DNA of 64,000 bases from JAKAAZ01 sp963817855 (GCA_963817855.1 CAWFQA010000004.1:62001-126000); one strand, 5' to 3'. Counted from the stretch's first letter, positions 26,496-35,366 are shown. The notes: generated by a model from the letters alone, not told the origin. Translations and numbers: made by a program.

Positions 26496-27089
26496 ATGGA
26501 CTCCGAACTGACTGGAAGAAACGTCAAGATCACAAAAAGCCTCCGGGCAATGGCAGACGAAAGCCTGGACCGGATTGAGAAGCTTGTGGGCCGAGGCGCC
26601 AGTGCCCGTATCATTTTTCGCTCTCAGAAGCATATTTCCATCGCGGAAGTCACCGTGAAGGCGCGCCAACACACTGTTGTGGGAGTGGCCGAGGCGCCCG
26701 ACCTGGCCATCGCTTTGCGCACGGCGCTGGAAAAGACGGAGAAGCAGGCGATTCGATGGAGGAAAAGCAAGGTCGAGAAAAAGCGGCAGTCCAAGCCGAT
26801 CAGCGCGGTATTGCCGGAGGTCCCTACAGAAACGATCGCGCCCAAGGAAGTGGCGGCGGCTGATCGCAGTGACGGAGACGCGGCAGTGCCAGGGAAGAGA
26901 AAGCCGTCTGGAGTCCACATTGTTCCGGCGCCGGAGGCGATGGCGCTGCGACCGATGACGATTGAAGAAGCCGTGAAAGAAGCGGAAGCCGGGGATCGCC
27001 AGGTGTTCGTCTTTCGCGATCTGGCGGGCGATGTGAAAGTGCTGCACTGCGCGGGCGACGGATTGGTGCGGCTGACCGAAGTGTCGTGA
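26496..27089 (+). CDS. hpf: Ribosome hibernation promoting factor, long form
   Basis: 197 residues. The N-terminal S30AE/HPF domain (about 1-95) starts ELTGRNVKITKSLRAMADE and contains AEVTVKARQHTVVGVAEAPD; a variable linker follows, and the C-terminal dimerisation domain (about 145-195) reads LRPMTIEEAVKEAEAGDRQ and VFVFRDLAGDVKVLH. Long HPF joins 70S ribosomes into inactive 100S dimers in starvation. GGGAGGGAC precedes the ATG. Lies 44 bases after rpoN and about 110 before rapZ, without the hprK or ptsN gene often found between them. Confidence 0.93.
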   Translation: MDSELTGRNVKITKSLRAMADESLDRIEKLVGRGASARIIFRSQKHISIAEVTVKARQHTVVGVAEAPDLAIALRTALEKTEKQAIRWRKSKVEKKRQSKPISAVLPEVPTETIAPKEVAAADRSDGDAAVPGKRKPSGVHIVPAPEAMALRPMTIEEAVKEAEAGDRQVFVFRDLAGDVKVLHCAGDGLVRLTEVS

Positions 27090-27198
27090 GCGAATTGCGC
27101 TGCGAAGAAATTCTCTGGTTCTACGTTACGGTTTGACCGTACAATTTTGGCTCACCCTCTCTGATCACGATACGCGGATGCGGAGGGGAAGAGGACCG

Positions 27199-28191
27199 AT
27201 GACGGGAAGTGTTAAAAAGCGACAACCTAAACCAGAATCTATGGCGAGCCGTGGCAACCAGTCGCCGGCCAAGGCAGACGGATTTCTCGCGCCTCCTGCG
27301 CGAGGCGCTCGAACCACAGAAGCCAAGCGACCGCTCGCCGAGAATGAACTTGTCATTCTGACGGGCATGTCAGGATCTGGAAAATTGTCGGCGCTGAAAG
27401 CGTTCGAAGATCTCGGCTATTATTCGGTCGACAATCTGCCGATCGATCTGATTCCCGCGTTCGCCGACCTGATTCGCCAATCTCCCGAAACAAATCGTGC
27501 CGCTCTGGTGGTGGATGTGCGAGAGGGCTCGCACCTCGATCATTTTCCGGAGATTCTGCGCAGGGTGCGCAGGACAACTTCGACGCGGTTGCTGTTTCTG
27601 GAGGCCTCGGAGGAGGCGCTGCTGCGGCGCTTTTCAGAGACGCGACGGCCGCATCCGTTGGGCCGCATCGATACCATCCGGCGCTCGATTCAGTCAGAGC
27701 GGAAACTACTTGAGCCGCTGCGCAACATTGCGGATGTGTGCATCGATACGACGAATTTTAATGTGCACGAGTTGCGCGCCCACATCAACGGGTTGTTCCA
27801 ACCGGAGAGTAGCGAGAAGAACCTGCTGATTTCGTCGATCAGCTTTGGCTACAAGAATGGCGTGCCGCAGGAAGCAGACCTGGTGTTCGACGTGCGCTTT
27901 CTGCCCAATCCGCATTTCATCCCGGAGTTTCGTCCTCTGACCGGCCAGGATGAGAAGGTGGTGCGCTACATCAATCGCTTTCCGGAGACGAAGGAATTTA
28001 TTCAGAAGGTCCACGACCTGCTGTTGTTTCTGCTGCCGCATTACGTGCAGGAAGGCAAGAGCTACCTGAGCGTGGCGTTCGGTTGCACCGGTGGTCAGCA
28101 TCGTTCGGTGATGATCGCGGAAAAAATGCAGGCGTTGCTGCAGGCGGATGGCTACCAGGTGAAATGCCTGCATCGCGATATGCCAAGGTAG
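27199..28191 (+). CDS. rapZ: RNase adapter / nucleotide-binding protein RapZ (YvcJ family)
   Basis: About 330 residues. After a basic N-terminal extension of some 45 residues the P-loop domain begins (VILTGMSGSGKLSALKAFED), with LGYYSVDNLPIDLIP and VDVREGSHLDHF; the C-terminal domain retains SFGYKNGVPQEADLVFDVRF and GCTGGQHRSVMIAE. RapZ binds nucleotide and, in enterobacteria, presents the small RNA GlmZ to RNase E; in other phyla its target is unknown. The residue after the P-loop lysine is Leu instead of Ser/Thr. GGAGGGGAAGAGG precedes the ATG at 27199; an in-frame TTG at 27133 has no ribosome site. Confidence 0.9.
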   Translation: MTGSVKKRQPKPESMASRGNQSPAKADGFLAPPARGARTTEAKRPLAENELVILTGMSGSGKLSALKAFEDLGYYSVDNLPIDLIPAFADLIRQSPETNRAALVVDVREGSHLDHFPEILRRVRRTTSTRLLFLEASEEALLRRFSETRRPHPLGRIDTIRRSIQSERKLLEPLRNIADVCIDTTNFNVHELRAHINGLFQPESSEKNLLISSISFGYKNGVPQEADLVFDVRFLPNPHFIPEFRPLTGQDEKVVRYINRFPETKEFIQKVHDLLLFLLPHYVQEGKSYLSVAFGCTGGQHRSVMIAEKMQALLQADGYQVKCLHRDMPR

Positions 28192-28201
28192 CTGCACAAA
28201 G

Positions 28202-28330
28202 CTACATCAGTTGTGTGGCGTCGACGTTGACGATGAGATGGCGGCGGGGAATTTCCGCAGTATCGGCGAAAGGCGAGCCTCTGTCGCACGGCCACAGGTG
28301 CTTGCGAAGGAATTTCCAAAACCGATGAAG
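28202..28330 (-). pseudogene. Decayed duplicate of the priA 3' end
   Basis: Read on the minus strand this stretch ends ADTAEIPRRHLIVNVDATQLM-stop, against ADAAEIPRRHLTVDVDAVQLM-stop in intact priA. Upstream it still matches AVRQxL and RKxL of PriA but with at least one frame-breaking indel. About 130 bases are recognisable. It sits ten bases after the rapZ stop, just where the priA end would lie if the spherulin-like gene were absent. Confidence 0.8.
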
Positions 28331-28358
28331 ATTCGTTTTCTATCGATTTTCTGGATTA

Positions 28359-28386
28359 TTGCTTTCCTTTTCTATTTTTGTATACT
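28359..28386 (+). promoter_or_regulatory. Promoter of the spherulin-4-like gene
   Basis: TTGCTT (28359-28364) and TATACT (28381-28386) with a 16-base spacer lie in a locally AT-rich stretch. Transcription would begin near 28393, 40 bases before the ATG. Confidence 0.55.
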
Positions 28387-28432
28387 CCTTTCGACACGAT
28401 GTATTGCTTCAATCTCGAATTGGAGACCCAAC

Positions 28433-29686
28433 ATGAAAACAGCTGTCTGTGAGCGAATGACGCTTTGCGCGCTATTCATTTTTCTTGTGGCCGGTAGTGC
28501 GGGAATGGCGCAGAGTCGCATCGCTATTCCCTCGTATCAAGATCCCGGCAGTGCGCAGTGGAATGCCTGGATAGCGCCTGGGTCTTCATCCATTGGGATC
28601 ATGATTGTGAATGAAGATAATGGCGACGATTTGACCTACTACCCGGAGATTGCCGCGGCCATTCGTCAGGCGCGAAGGAAAGGGATTTTCGTAGTGGGTT
28701 ATGTGTACACGGGGTATGGCCAGAGAGACCCGGAGATTGTGCGTAAAGACATCGACGGCGTTTTTCAAAACTATCTAGTGGATGGAATCTTTTTCGACGA
28801 GGTGCCGACCGATTGCAACGCCGCCACTCCGAAAAGTGGAAGCACCTATCGCTACTACCAGGACATGGCCAACTATGTTCGCTCTCGTCAGGCAGGAGGC
28901 AGGATCGTCATTCTGAATCCAGGTACGCAACCGCCGAACGACTGTTGGATGTCGATTGCAAACATTTTGGTTAGTGCGGAATCGAATGGTATTCAGGATT
29001 ACACACACAACTATCAGGATCAGACGTGGTTTCATCGCTACTCGCCAAGTCGATTTTGGCACATCGTTTATAACGTTGCCGAGAAAACAAATTTTGACAA
29101 AGTTTTGAGCATGAGCCGGGAGCGCGGTGCAGGCTGGGTGTACGTAACGGATGGAGGTAGCAACAACCCCTATGCGCGACCGCCTGCATATTGGAGCCTG
29201 GAAACTTCGCAAATAGCTGGCCAGGCTGTGCAGGACCCGTATGCGACCTTTCGGCCACCATCGCAAGACGAGAACGGCAATCGAGTCGGGGCACGGTTCT
29301 CCTTTCGCTGGACCACTGCGAAAGAGTCAGGGTGGAATATTTTTATTGAGACGGATCGGACGAACGATGCGCAGTATCGATCGTCCAATGGTGGATTGAC
29401 GATCGCCGCGGACTTCCTGTTGCAGATCAAGGAAGATGGGCAGACGGTCCTGCTTCGCTACACAGGAAACGGAACGGAATGGGCGTGGGAAGAAATTGGG
29501 GCGAATGCGCGGCGATTCAAACTTAGCGGGGGTACCATTCTTGCTGAAGCCGACACTGCGCCGTTGGGAGATGCGCACTCACTTAAATATCAGATTCAGG
29601 AAACCGGAGCCGGTGGGTTTATCAGTGTTGCCGAACCACTCAGCTTAAATAACACGGGATATTTGTTTGATATTGAAGACCATTAG
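28433..29686 (+). CDS. Secreted spherulation-specific family 4 (spherulin-4-like) protein
   Basis: 417 residues with a signal peptide (cleavage near GMAQS). Residues about 28-260 match the spherulin-4/glycosidase-like TIM-barrel family: RIAIPSYQDPGSAQWNAWI, then VVGYVYTGYGQRDPE, DGIFFDEVP and ILNPGTQPP. The DEVP acidic pair at strand end resembles the catalytic positions of related polysaccharide hydrolases. The rest, about 280-417, is a beta-rich module (NIFIETDRTNDAQYRSSNGG) that may bind carbohydrate. GGAGA precedes the ATG at 28433; the in-frame ATG at 28325 lies upstream of the promoter. Flanked by a priA remnant and priA, and lower in GC than its neighbours, so probably acquired. Substrate unknown. 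Confidence 0.7.
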   Translation: MKTAVCERMTLCALFIFLVAGSAGMAQSRIAIPSYQDPGSAQWNAWIAPGSSSIGIMIVNEDNGDDLTYYPEIAAAIRQARRKGIFVVGYVYTGYGQRDPEIVRKDIDGVFQNYLVDGIFFDEVPTDCNAATPKSGSTYRYYQDMANYVRSRQAGGRIVILNPGTQPPNDCWMSIANILVSAESNGIQDYTHNYQDQTWFHRYSPSRFWHIVYNVAEKTNFDKVLSMSRERGAGWVYVTDGGSNNPYARPPAYWSLETSQIAGQAVQDPYATFRPPSQDENGNRVGARFSFRWTTAKESGWNIFIETDRTNDAQYRSSNGGLTIAADFLLQIKEDGQTVLLRYTGNGTEWAWEEIGANARRFKLSGGTILAEADTAPLGDAHSLKYQIQETGAGGFISVAEPLSLNNTGYLFDIEDH

Positions 29687-29736
29687 AGCCATGGGTCAAA
29701 GCGCAATCTTTACATACCCGTATTGGATCAAAGGAG

Positions 29737-32244
29737 CTACATCAATTGAACAGCGTCGACGTCGACGGTGAGGTGGCGGCGGGGAATTTCTGCGGCATCG
29801 GCGAAGCTTAGCATCTGGCGAACAGCGGCGGCCAGCTGTTTGCGCGACGATGCTTTCAAAATCAAATGAAAGCGATGTATGCGCTTGATGCGGCCGATAG
29901 GCGCGGCGGCCGGACCGAGCACGCGCACGCCGGGAAATGTCTGATGCTGAAACCAGGTTCCTAATTGGCTGGCCCATTGCGAGGCCTTTGTCGGGTCGGT
30001 GTGCTCGATCAAAATATTGGTCAGCATGGCCGCGGGCGGATAGTGCATCAGGCGGCGGTAACGCAATTCCTGTTCGACGAAGCCGAGGTAATTATGCTCG
30101 GCGGCGCAGCGAATGGCGTAGTGGTCCATGTGATGGGTTTGCACCAGGACGCGACCCGGCAGCTCGCCACGACCAGCGCGACCGGCGACCTGGGTGAGCA
30201 GTTGGAAGACGCGTTCGGCGGAGCGGAAGTCAGGCAGGCTGAGCGCGTGATCGACGCCGAGCACGCCCACCAGCGTCACACCGTGGATATCGTGACCCTT
30301 GGCGATCATCTGCGTGCCGACCAGCAGATTAACTTCGCCGCTGTGCAGGCGCGCGAGAATACGTTCGTAGTCGCGATGATGGCGCATGGTGTCGCGATCC
30401 ATGCGGGCAATGCGAGCATGTGGGAATAGCTCCTGCAATCGCTCCTCGCCCTGCTGCGATCCGACCCCGAAAAAATACAGATGCTCGCTTTCGCACTTCG
30501 GGCAGTGCTTGGGAACGGTGCGACGAAAGCCGCAGTAGTGGCACTCCATGCGCTGGGCAACAGGCGAACGAGTTTCGTCTTCCCCAGTGGACTTGTGATG
30601 CGTGAGGGCGATGGCGCAATTGTCGCACTCCAATTTGTCGCCACAGGCGCGGCACATGACGACGAAGGAATAGCCGCGCCGATTCAGCAGCAGCATGGCC
30701 TGTTCGCCGCGACCGAGCGTCGCTTCAATCTCCTGCGTCATTGCGCGGGATAGAAGGGCTTCATGGCCGGTCTCGGCAAATTCCTGGCGCATGTCGATCA
30801 GGGAAACTTCCGGCAGGGGGCGATTGCCGACGCGCTGCTTCAACGAGAGCAGCGAATATTTGCCACGTTGGACGTTGGCCCACGACTCCAGAGACGGCGT
30901 GGCCGAACCGAGGACGACGGTGGCGTTGGCGAGTTTGGCGCGCATCACAGCGACATCGCGAGCGTGATAGCGGGGCAATTCTGCTTGCTTGTAGGAATTG
31001 TCATGCTCTTCGTCGATGACAATCAGCGCGAGGTCGGCGATGGGCGCAAAGACGGCGGAGCGAGTGCCGACGACCACGTGGGCCTCCCCACGGCGGATGC
31101 GATGCCATTGCGCGGTGCGTTCCGCGGCGGTGAGCGCGGAGTGCAGGAGTGCGACTTGATCGCCGAAGGTGAAGCGTAGTTGTGCCAGCATGGCCGGCGT
31201 CAGGCCGATTTCCGGAACCAGGAGCAAGCTGGAGAGTCCGGCATCGAGCGCACGGCCCATGGCGGCGATGTAGACCGCGGTTTTGCCTGAGCCGGTGACG
31301 CCGTGGAGCAGGAACGGCTGGAATTTCCTGGAGTGAACGCTGGCGGCAATCTGCAACATGGTTTCTCGCTGCGAGTCGTTGAGCATGGCTTCAACTCGCA
31401 CAGAGGAGGATGGCAGATCGCGCGCGAGAGTAAAGTTGTCGAGAGCATCGACGGCGGGCACTTCTTCAATGCGCACCAGTTCGCGCCGGACGAGCGTGTT
31501 GAGAGTGGATTCTGGAAGGGAAAGCTGTCGAATTTCTGAGACAAGGAGACGGCCACCCGCGCTGGCCATTTCCGCGAGCAGGCGCTGCTGATTTTCGTTG
31601 AGCTTCGGGAGTCGCGCATCCGCGACCAGCACGGCAACGCGTAATGTAGTGCGAATTTCGCGGGCGGCTGCGGTGGATTCGCGCGTGATGAGGCGCCTGG
31701 CGACGAGCTGTTGCAGCAGAGCGGCGCTGGCGAAAGTTTTGTTGCGCAGTGTAGCGGCTCGAGACTGGCCGTGCTCGGCAAGAAAGGCGAGAACGGTGTG
31801 CTCGCATTGATCGGCAGCATTTGGTCCCAGACTTTGCTGCTGCGGGACCTCGAGGGCAGCCGTGCCGCGCGATGTGAGGGAGTAAACAACTTCTTTGCGG
31901 ACTTCTGCGCCGAGGGGAAGTATGGTGCGCAGGACTTCGCCGAGCGGAGCGAGATAATACTCAGCAATCCACGAGCCGAGTTGCAGCAAATGTGCGGAGA
32001 GCACCGGCTCCTGATCGACGACACTCACGATGGGGCGGATGGCTGCTGCAGAAATATTTTGAGACGGGTCGCTGCTTTCGGTTGCAGGCGCGCGGTCATG
32101 CAGCGCAATCACGACGCCCTGGAGTTGCTCGCGACGAAAGGGAACGAGAACGCGGCCGCCTATGACCGGGTCACCCCATTCGATGGAATAGGTGAAGACG
32201 CGGTCCACAGGCACGGGCAACGCGACGTCACAAAAAAGCGGCAT
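29737..32244 (-). CDS. priA: Primosomal protein N', replication restart helicase PriA
   Basis: 835 residues. N-terminal DNA-binding domain (DVALPVPVDRVFTYSI), helicase motor with Walker A GVTGSGKTAVY, DEEHD box and AGRAGRG, and an inserted zinc module with cysteine pairs CRACGDKLECDNC, CHYCG and CPKC. PriA reloads the replicative helicase at stalled forks. It is the last gene of the minus-strand cluster that begins at the ABC exporter near 39 kb. The last 40 or so codons exist a second time, decayed, at 28202-28330. Confidence 0.95.
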   Translation of the reverse strand: MPLFCDVALPVPVDRVFTYSIEWGDPVIGGRVLVPFRREQLQGVVIALHDRAPATESSDPSQNISAAAIRPIVSVVDQEPVLSAHLLQLGSWIAEYYLAPLGEVLRTILPLGAEVRKEVVYSLTSRGTAALEVPQQQSLGPNAADQCEHTVLAFLAEHGQSRAATLRNKTFASAALLQQLVARRLITRESTAAAREIRTTLRVAVLVADARLPKLNENQQRLLAEMASAGGRLLVSEIRQLSLPESTLNTLVRRELVRIEEVPAVDALDNFTLARDLPSSSVRVEAMLNDSQRETMLQIAASVHSRKFQPFLLHGVTGSGKTAVYIAAMGRALDAGLSSLLLVPEIGLTPAMLAQLRFTFGDQVALLHSALTAAERTAQWHRIRRGEAHVVVGTRSAVFAPIADLALIVIDEEHDNSYKQAELPRYHARDVAVMRAKLANATVVLGSATPSLESWANVQRGKYSLLSLKQRVGNRPLPEVSLIDMRQEFAETGHEALLSRAMTQEIEATLGRGEQAMLLLNRRGYSFVVMCRACGDKLECDNCAIALTHHKSTGEDETRSPVAQRMECHYCGFRRTVPKHCPKCESEHLYFFGVGSQQGEERLQELFPHARIARMDRDTMRHHRDYERILARLHSGEVNLLVGTQMIAKGHDIHGVTLVGVLGVDHALSLPDFRSAERVFQLLTQVAGRAGRGELPGRVLVQTHHMDHYAIRCAAEHNYLGFVEQELRYRRLMHYPPAAMLTNILIEHTDPTKASQWASQLGTWFQHQTFPGVRVLGPAAAPIGRIKRIHRFHLILKASSRKQLAAAVRQMLSFADAAEIPRRHLTVDVDAVQLM

Positions 32245-32310
32245 AAGGAATGTTTACACGAGGGACGGGGAGCGACACGGAACGCCAGAGCCACCGCGCA
32301 AATTCTTTGC

Positions 32311-32341
32311 CCCACTCAAGCCAACGGAAGGCTTGAATGGG
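32311..32341. repeat. Intergenic palindrome (family C)
   Basis: CCCACTCAAGCC and GGCTTGAATGGG form a near-perfect hairpin with an 7-base loop between priA and the dienelactone hydrolase gene. No T-run follows. Only one copy seen here. Confidence 0.5.
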
Positions 32342-32370
32342 CCACCGAGAGACCGACCAAATACTGCAGA

Positions 32371-33054
32371 TCAGCGTGCGGCGACGAGGAATTCGTCGAA
32401 GTGCGCCAGCGTGCGCTGCTGCGCCAATTTCGCGGCAGCTTCGTTGTAGCTGGCGCCCACATCGCGATTGAACGCGTGACCGGCACCCGGATAGGTGAAG
32501 ACGGAAAATCCGGGATATTCATGCCGAACTTCTTCGACCACGTTCTGCGGAATGTGATTGTCGTCGAGGCCGAAGTGAAAAATTGCCGGGCAGCTGAATC
32601 TTTCGTGGATGTAGTTTTGAATTCCTCCCGGATAGTAGGAAACTGTGGCATCTGGATGCAGACGCGTGTTGCTGACCCAGGCGAGGGTGCCGCCCCAGCA
32701 GTAGCCGACGACGCCAACTTTGCGCGCGCCATGCTCGCGAAGATACTGGATGGCAGCGGCAATATCCGCCAGGGTTTGATCGAGCGGAATGCGCTGTACC
32801 AACTGCATGCCCTGCCTGCCTTCCTGCGGACCGTAGGCTAATTCAACGTCGCGCTGGACGCGATCAAACAACGCCGGCGCGATGGCGAGGTATCCGGCGC
32901 GGGCAAAGCGATCAGCCACGGAACGGATATGCGCGTTCACGCCGAAAATTTCCTGGAGGACGACGACGCCGGCTTTGGGTTCGCCGCTGGGTTGTGCGAT
33001 ATAGGCGTCCAACTTGTGTCCATCGGCTGCTTGCAATTGTGTGTGCTGTGACAT
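32371..33054 (-). CDS. Dienelactone hydrolase family protein
   Basis: 227 residues, the standard length. The alpha/beta-hydrolase nucleophile is cysteine in the diagnostic GYCWGGTLAW; the other triad members are the Asp in FGLDDNHIP and the His in GAGHAFNRD. The early VVVLQEIFGVNAHIR motif with its glutamate is also conserved. Dienelactone hydrolases open lactones in chloroaromatic breakdown, but most genomic members are general carboxylesterases of unknown substrate. It sits between the uracil-DNA glycosylase and priA genes in the same direction, with no aromatic-degradation genes near. Confidence 0.88.
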   Translation of the reverse strand: MSQHTQLQAADGHKLDAYIAQPSGEPKAGVVVLQEIFGVNAHIRSVADRFARAGYLAIAPALFDRVQRDVELAYGPQEGRQGMQLVQRIPLDQTLADIAAAIQYLREHGARKVGVVGYCWGGTLAWVSNTRLHPDATVSYYPGGIQNYIHERFSCPAIFHFGLDDNHIPQNVVEEVRHEYPGFSVFTYPGAGHAFNRDVGASYNEAAAKLAQQRTLAHFDEFLVAAR

Positions 33055-33118
33055 TTCTAATTTCCTCTTTCAAATGGGATGCTATCGCCACGGGTGATTG
33101 CATATGAACGCGTCCGTT

Positions 33119-33961
33119 TCAGGACTCGCTGCGCTTTGGAGGGGTCAGGTTGAGATACTTCATCGCAAGCTGCAGGTCCTTCCATGTTTCCGCCTTCTGC
33201 CGCGGATCGCGCAGAAGGTACGCGGGATGATAGGTGACGATGAGCTTGGTCCCCATACAATCATGCATCTTTCCACGCAATACAGATAGCGCGGCTTTTG
33301 AGCCGAGCAGATACGTGGCGGCGGTCGACCCCAGTGCGACGATCAACTTTGGACGCACAACTCCGATTTGCTGAAACAGAAATTGGGTGCAGACATTCGC
33401 TTCGGCGGGCTCGGGCACACGATTTTTGGGCGGCCTGCACTTGACGATGTTTGCGATGTAGACTCGTTGGCGATCGAGGCCCATGGCCGCGATCATGTTG
33501 TTCAGCAACTGGCCGGCACGGCCAACGAATGGAACGCCCTGCATATCTTCATCCGCGCCGGGGCCTTCTCCGACGAACAGCAAATCGGCATTGGGATCGC
33601 CATCGCCGAAGACAATTTTGTGGCGACCTTCAAACGCGAGCTGGCAGCGGGTGCAATCGCCAATTTCCTCGCGGATGAGTTCAAGCGCCGCGGCGCGGGA
33701 CTGGGGTGCAATGGCTGGCGAAGAGAAATCAATAGCTGCGGGGCCTACGATTAGGCTTGATTTTGGCGGCATGATGGGCAGGGGCTCGGCTATATCGGGA
33801 CTGGGTGGCGGAATGGGATCAGGCAGCGAGGAAAGGGGCTCGACGATAGAAGGAGACGCATCTTCGGCGCGGCGATAGAAATCCACGCCGCCCATTTCTC
33901 TGCAATAGGTAAGGATCGTGGCGAGTTGCTGACGCTGTTCTGGAGAAAGATCTGTTTTCAT
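33119..33961 (-). CDS. Family 4 uracil-DNA glycosylase (Fe-S type)
   Basis: 280 residues from ATG 33961 (MKTDLSPEQRQQL). The first 95 or so residues are a variable, proline-rich extension. The catalytic domain has DCTRCQLA and later cysteines for a 4Fe-4S cluster, the water-activating GEGPGADEDMQGVPFVGRAG motif, NIVKCRPPKNR, and the late TYHPAYLLRDP. It removes uracil from DNA made by cytosine deamination. A longer frame reaches back to 34060 but runs through a family A repeat, so it is rejected. Part of the minus-strand run between coaBC and priA. Confidence 0.9.
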   Translation of the reverse strand: MKTDLSPEQRQQLATILTYCREMGGVDFYRRAEDASPSIVEPLSSLPDPIPPPSPDIAEPLPIMPPKSSLIVGPAAIDFSSPAIAPQSRAAALELIREEIGDCTRCQLAFEGRHKIVFGDGDPNADLLFVGEGPGADEDMQGVPFVGRAGQLLNNMIAAMGLDRQRVYIANIVKCRPPKNRVPEPAEANVCTQFLFQQIGVVRPKLIVALGSTAATYLLGSKAALSVLRGKMHDCMGTKLIVTYHPAYLLRDPRQKAETWKDLQLAMKYLNLTPPKRSES

Positions 33962-33992
33962 GAATTGCTTGAATGATGGATTACGAAAAGCA

Positions 33993-34060
33993 TTTTCACT
34001 GTTACTGTAACGCGGGCTTCTTACAATCCCACGCTGGCTTCGCTGGGATTGCGCACCCAC
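33993..34060 (+). repeat. Family A palindromic repeat upstream of the uracil-DNA glycosylase gene
   Basis: TTTTCACTGTTACTGTAACG, GCGGGCTTCTTAC, then AATCCCACGCTGGCTTCG-CTGGGATTGCGCACC. It lies about 30 bases upstream of the gene's start codon, in opposite orientation to the gene. Confidence 0.7.
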
Positions 34061-34083
34061 AATGTTCTTGGTGCGAGAAGAAA

Positions 34084-35328
34084 TCAGTGGTTCGCAAGGA
34101 TGGAAACCGCATTCAATTCGGTTACGATCTGGCGCGGGCGGCGCAACTGCTGGACTTCATCCAGGATGCGATCGGCAAGCAGCCGTTTCGACATCTCCGG
34201 CAACTCATGCGCGGCGTTTGCGGTTAAGAAGGTGACGGCGTTGCGGTCGGAGTCGAAGCCGATTTGGGGGCGGGCGACGTCATTCAGCACGATCGCGTCC
34301 ACGCCTTTACGGGCCAGTTTGTCGCGGGCATGTTCGACAGGGTTTTCTGTTTCGGCGGCAAATCCGATAACCAGGGTGCCGGGTTGGCGAACTTTCATGA
34401 CCTCCGCGAGGATGTCCGACGTGGGTTCAAGTTCGATAGTGATGGGGCCCGTGCGCTTGATTTTCTGCTCCGCACGCAAGCGCGGCCGATAGTCGGCAAC
34501 GGCTGCGGCTTTCATGACCAGCGTGGCTCTGGGAAGATGTTTCAGGACCGCCTCGCGCATTTCCTCCGCGGTGGTGACGGAGACAAACTCACAGCCGGCG
34601 GGCGGAGCCAGGCGAGTGGGCGCGCTGACCAGAATGACGCGTGCGCCGCGCTGCTGCGCTGCTTCAGCAAGCGCATATCCCATTTTTCCGCTGGATCGAT
34701 TACCGATGAAACGAACCGGGTCGACAGGCTCGCGCGTGCCGCCGGCAGTGACAAGAACAGTTTCGCTGGCCATGTCGTTACGGCGATGAAGCACATCCAG
34801 AATTGTGCGCACCAGGTCTTCCGTCTTCGTCAAGCGTCCTTCGCCGAGCATGCCGCAGGCGAGGTAGCCGCTATCCGGGGGGGCAATGGTGGCTCCGCGA
34901 AGGCGCAGAGTTTCGAGATTGGCTTGCGTGGCAGGGTGCTCCCACATCTGCACGTTCATCGCGGGCGCCAGGATCAGCGGCGCGGGCGTGGCGAGCGCCA
35001 TGGTGGTAAGAAAATCGTCGGCCATGCCGTGGGCCAGACGGGCGAGGATGTCCGCAGTCGCGGGCGCGATGATCAGGGCCTGGGTCGACTGCGCTTCCGA
35101 AATATGTTCAATGGCGGAGTTGGCGTTGGGCACCTGGCCGTCGCTGTCCCACAAGCCAGTAATGACGCGATGGCCGGTCAAACTTGCGAATGTCAACGGG
35201 GTGATGAACTGCTGCGCTGCCGCCGTCATCACGACATGCACATCGATCGCCTGCTGCTGCAATGCCCGCACCAGTTCAGCTGCTTTATAGGCAGCAATTC
35301 CTCCGGTAACGCCGACCGTGACCTTCAT
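34084..35328 (-). CDS. coaBC: Bifunctional phosphopantothenoylcysteine decarboxylase / synthetase
   Basis: 414 residues. The flavin-dependent decarboxylase half (CoaC, about 1-185) has GVTGGIAAYKAAEL, the catalytic His in SAIEHISEA, APAMNVQMWEHPA and the active-site Cys in SGYLACGMLGEGR. The synthetase half (CoaB, about 190-414) has TAGGTREPVDPVRFIGNRSSGKMG and a late VLNDV. Together they make 4'-phosphopantetheine from 4'-phosphopantothenate and cysteine, two steps of coenzyme A synthesis. It follows rpoZ by 38 bases in the conserved gmk-rpoZ-coaBC order. Confidence 0.95.
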   Translation of the reverse strand: MKVTVGVTGGIAAYKAAELVRALQQQAIDVHVVMTAAAQQFITPLTFASLTGHRVITGLWDSDGQVPNANSAIEHISEAQSTQALIIAPATADILARLAHGMADDFLTTMALATPAPLILAPAMNVQMWEHPATQANLETLRLRGATIAPPDSGYLACGMLGEGRLTKTEDLVRTILDVLHRRNDMASETVLVTAGGTREPVDPVRFIGNRSSGKMGYALAEAAQQRGARVILVSAPTRLAPPAGCEFVSVTTAEEMREAVLKHLPRATLVMKAAAVADYRPRLRAEQKIKRTGPITIELEPTSDILAEVMKVRQPGTLVIGFAAETENPVEHARDKLARKGVDAIVLNDVARPQIGFDSDRNAVTFLTANAAHELPEMSKRLLADRILDEVQQLRRPRQIVTELNAVSILANH

Positions 35329-35366
35329 GGGTCTGATTGTAACCCGTGTTTTCGGTTGCTTGCCGG

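Noticed and set aside
28325..28433. Earlier in-frame ATG of the spherulin-like gene, with its own signal-like sequence
   Set aside because: The predicted promoter (28359-28386) lies inside that extension, and the second ATG has a better ribosome site and a normal signal peptide.
31711..32841. 376-codon plus-strand frame opposite priA and the dienelactone hydrolase
   Set aside because: Spans two real genes on the other strand and resembles neither family; shadow of GC-rich coding DNA.
34006..34060. Upstream extension of the uracil-DNA glycosylase frame
   Set aside because: It runs through a family A repeat; MKTDLSPEQ at 33961 is a natural start.
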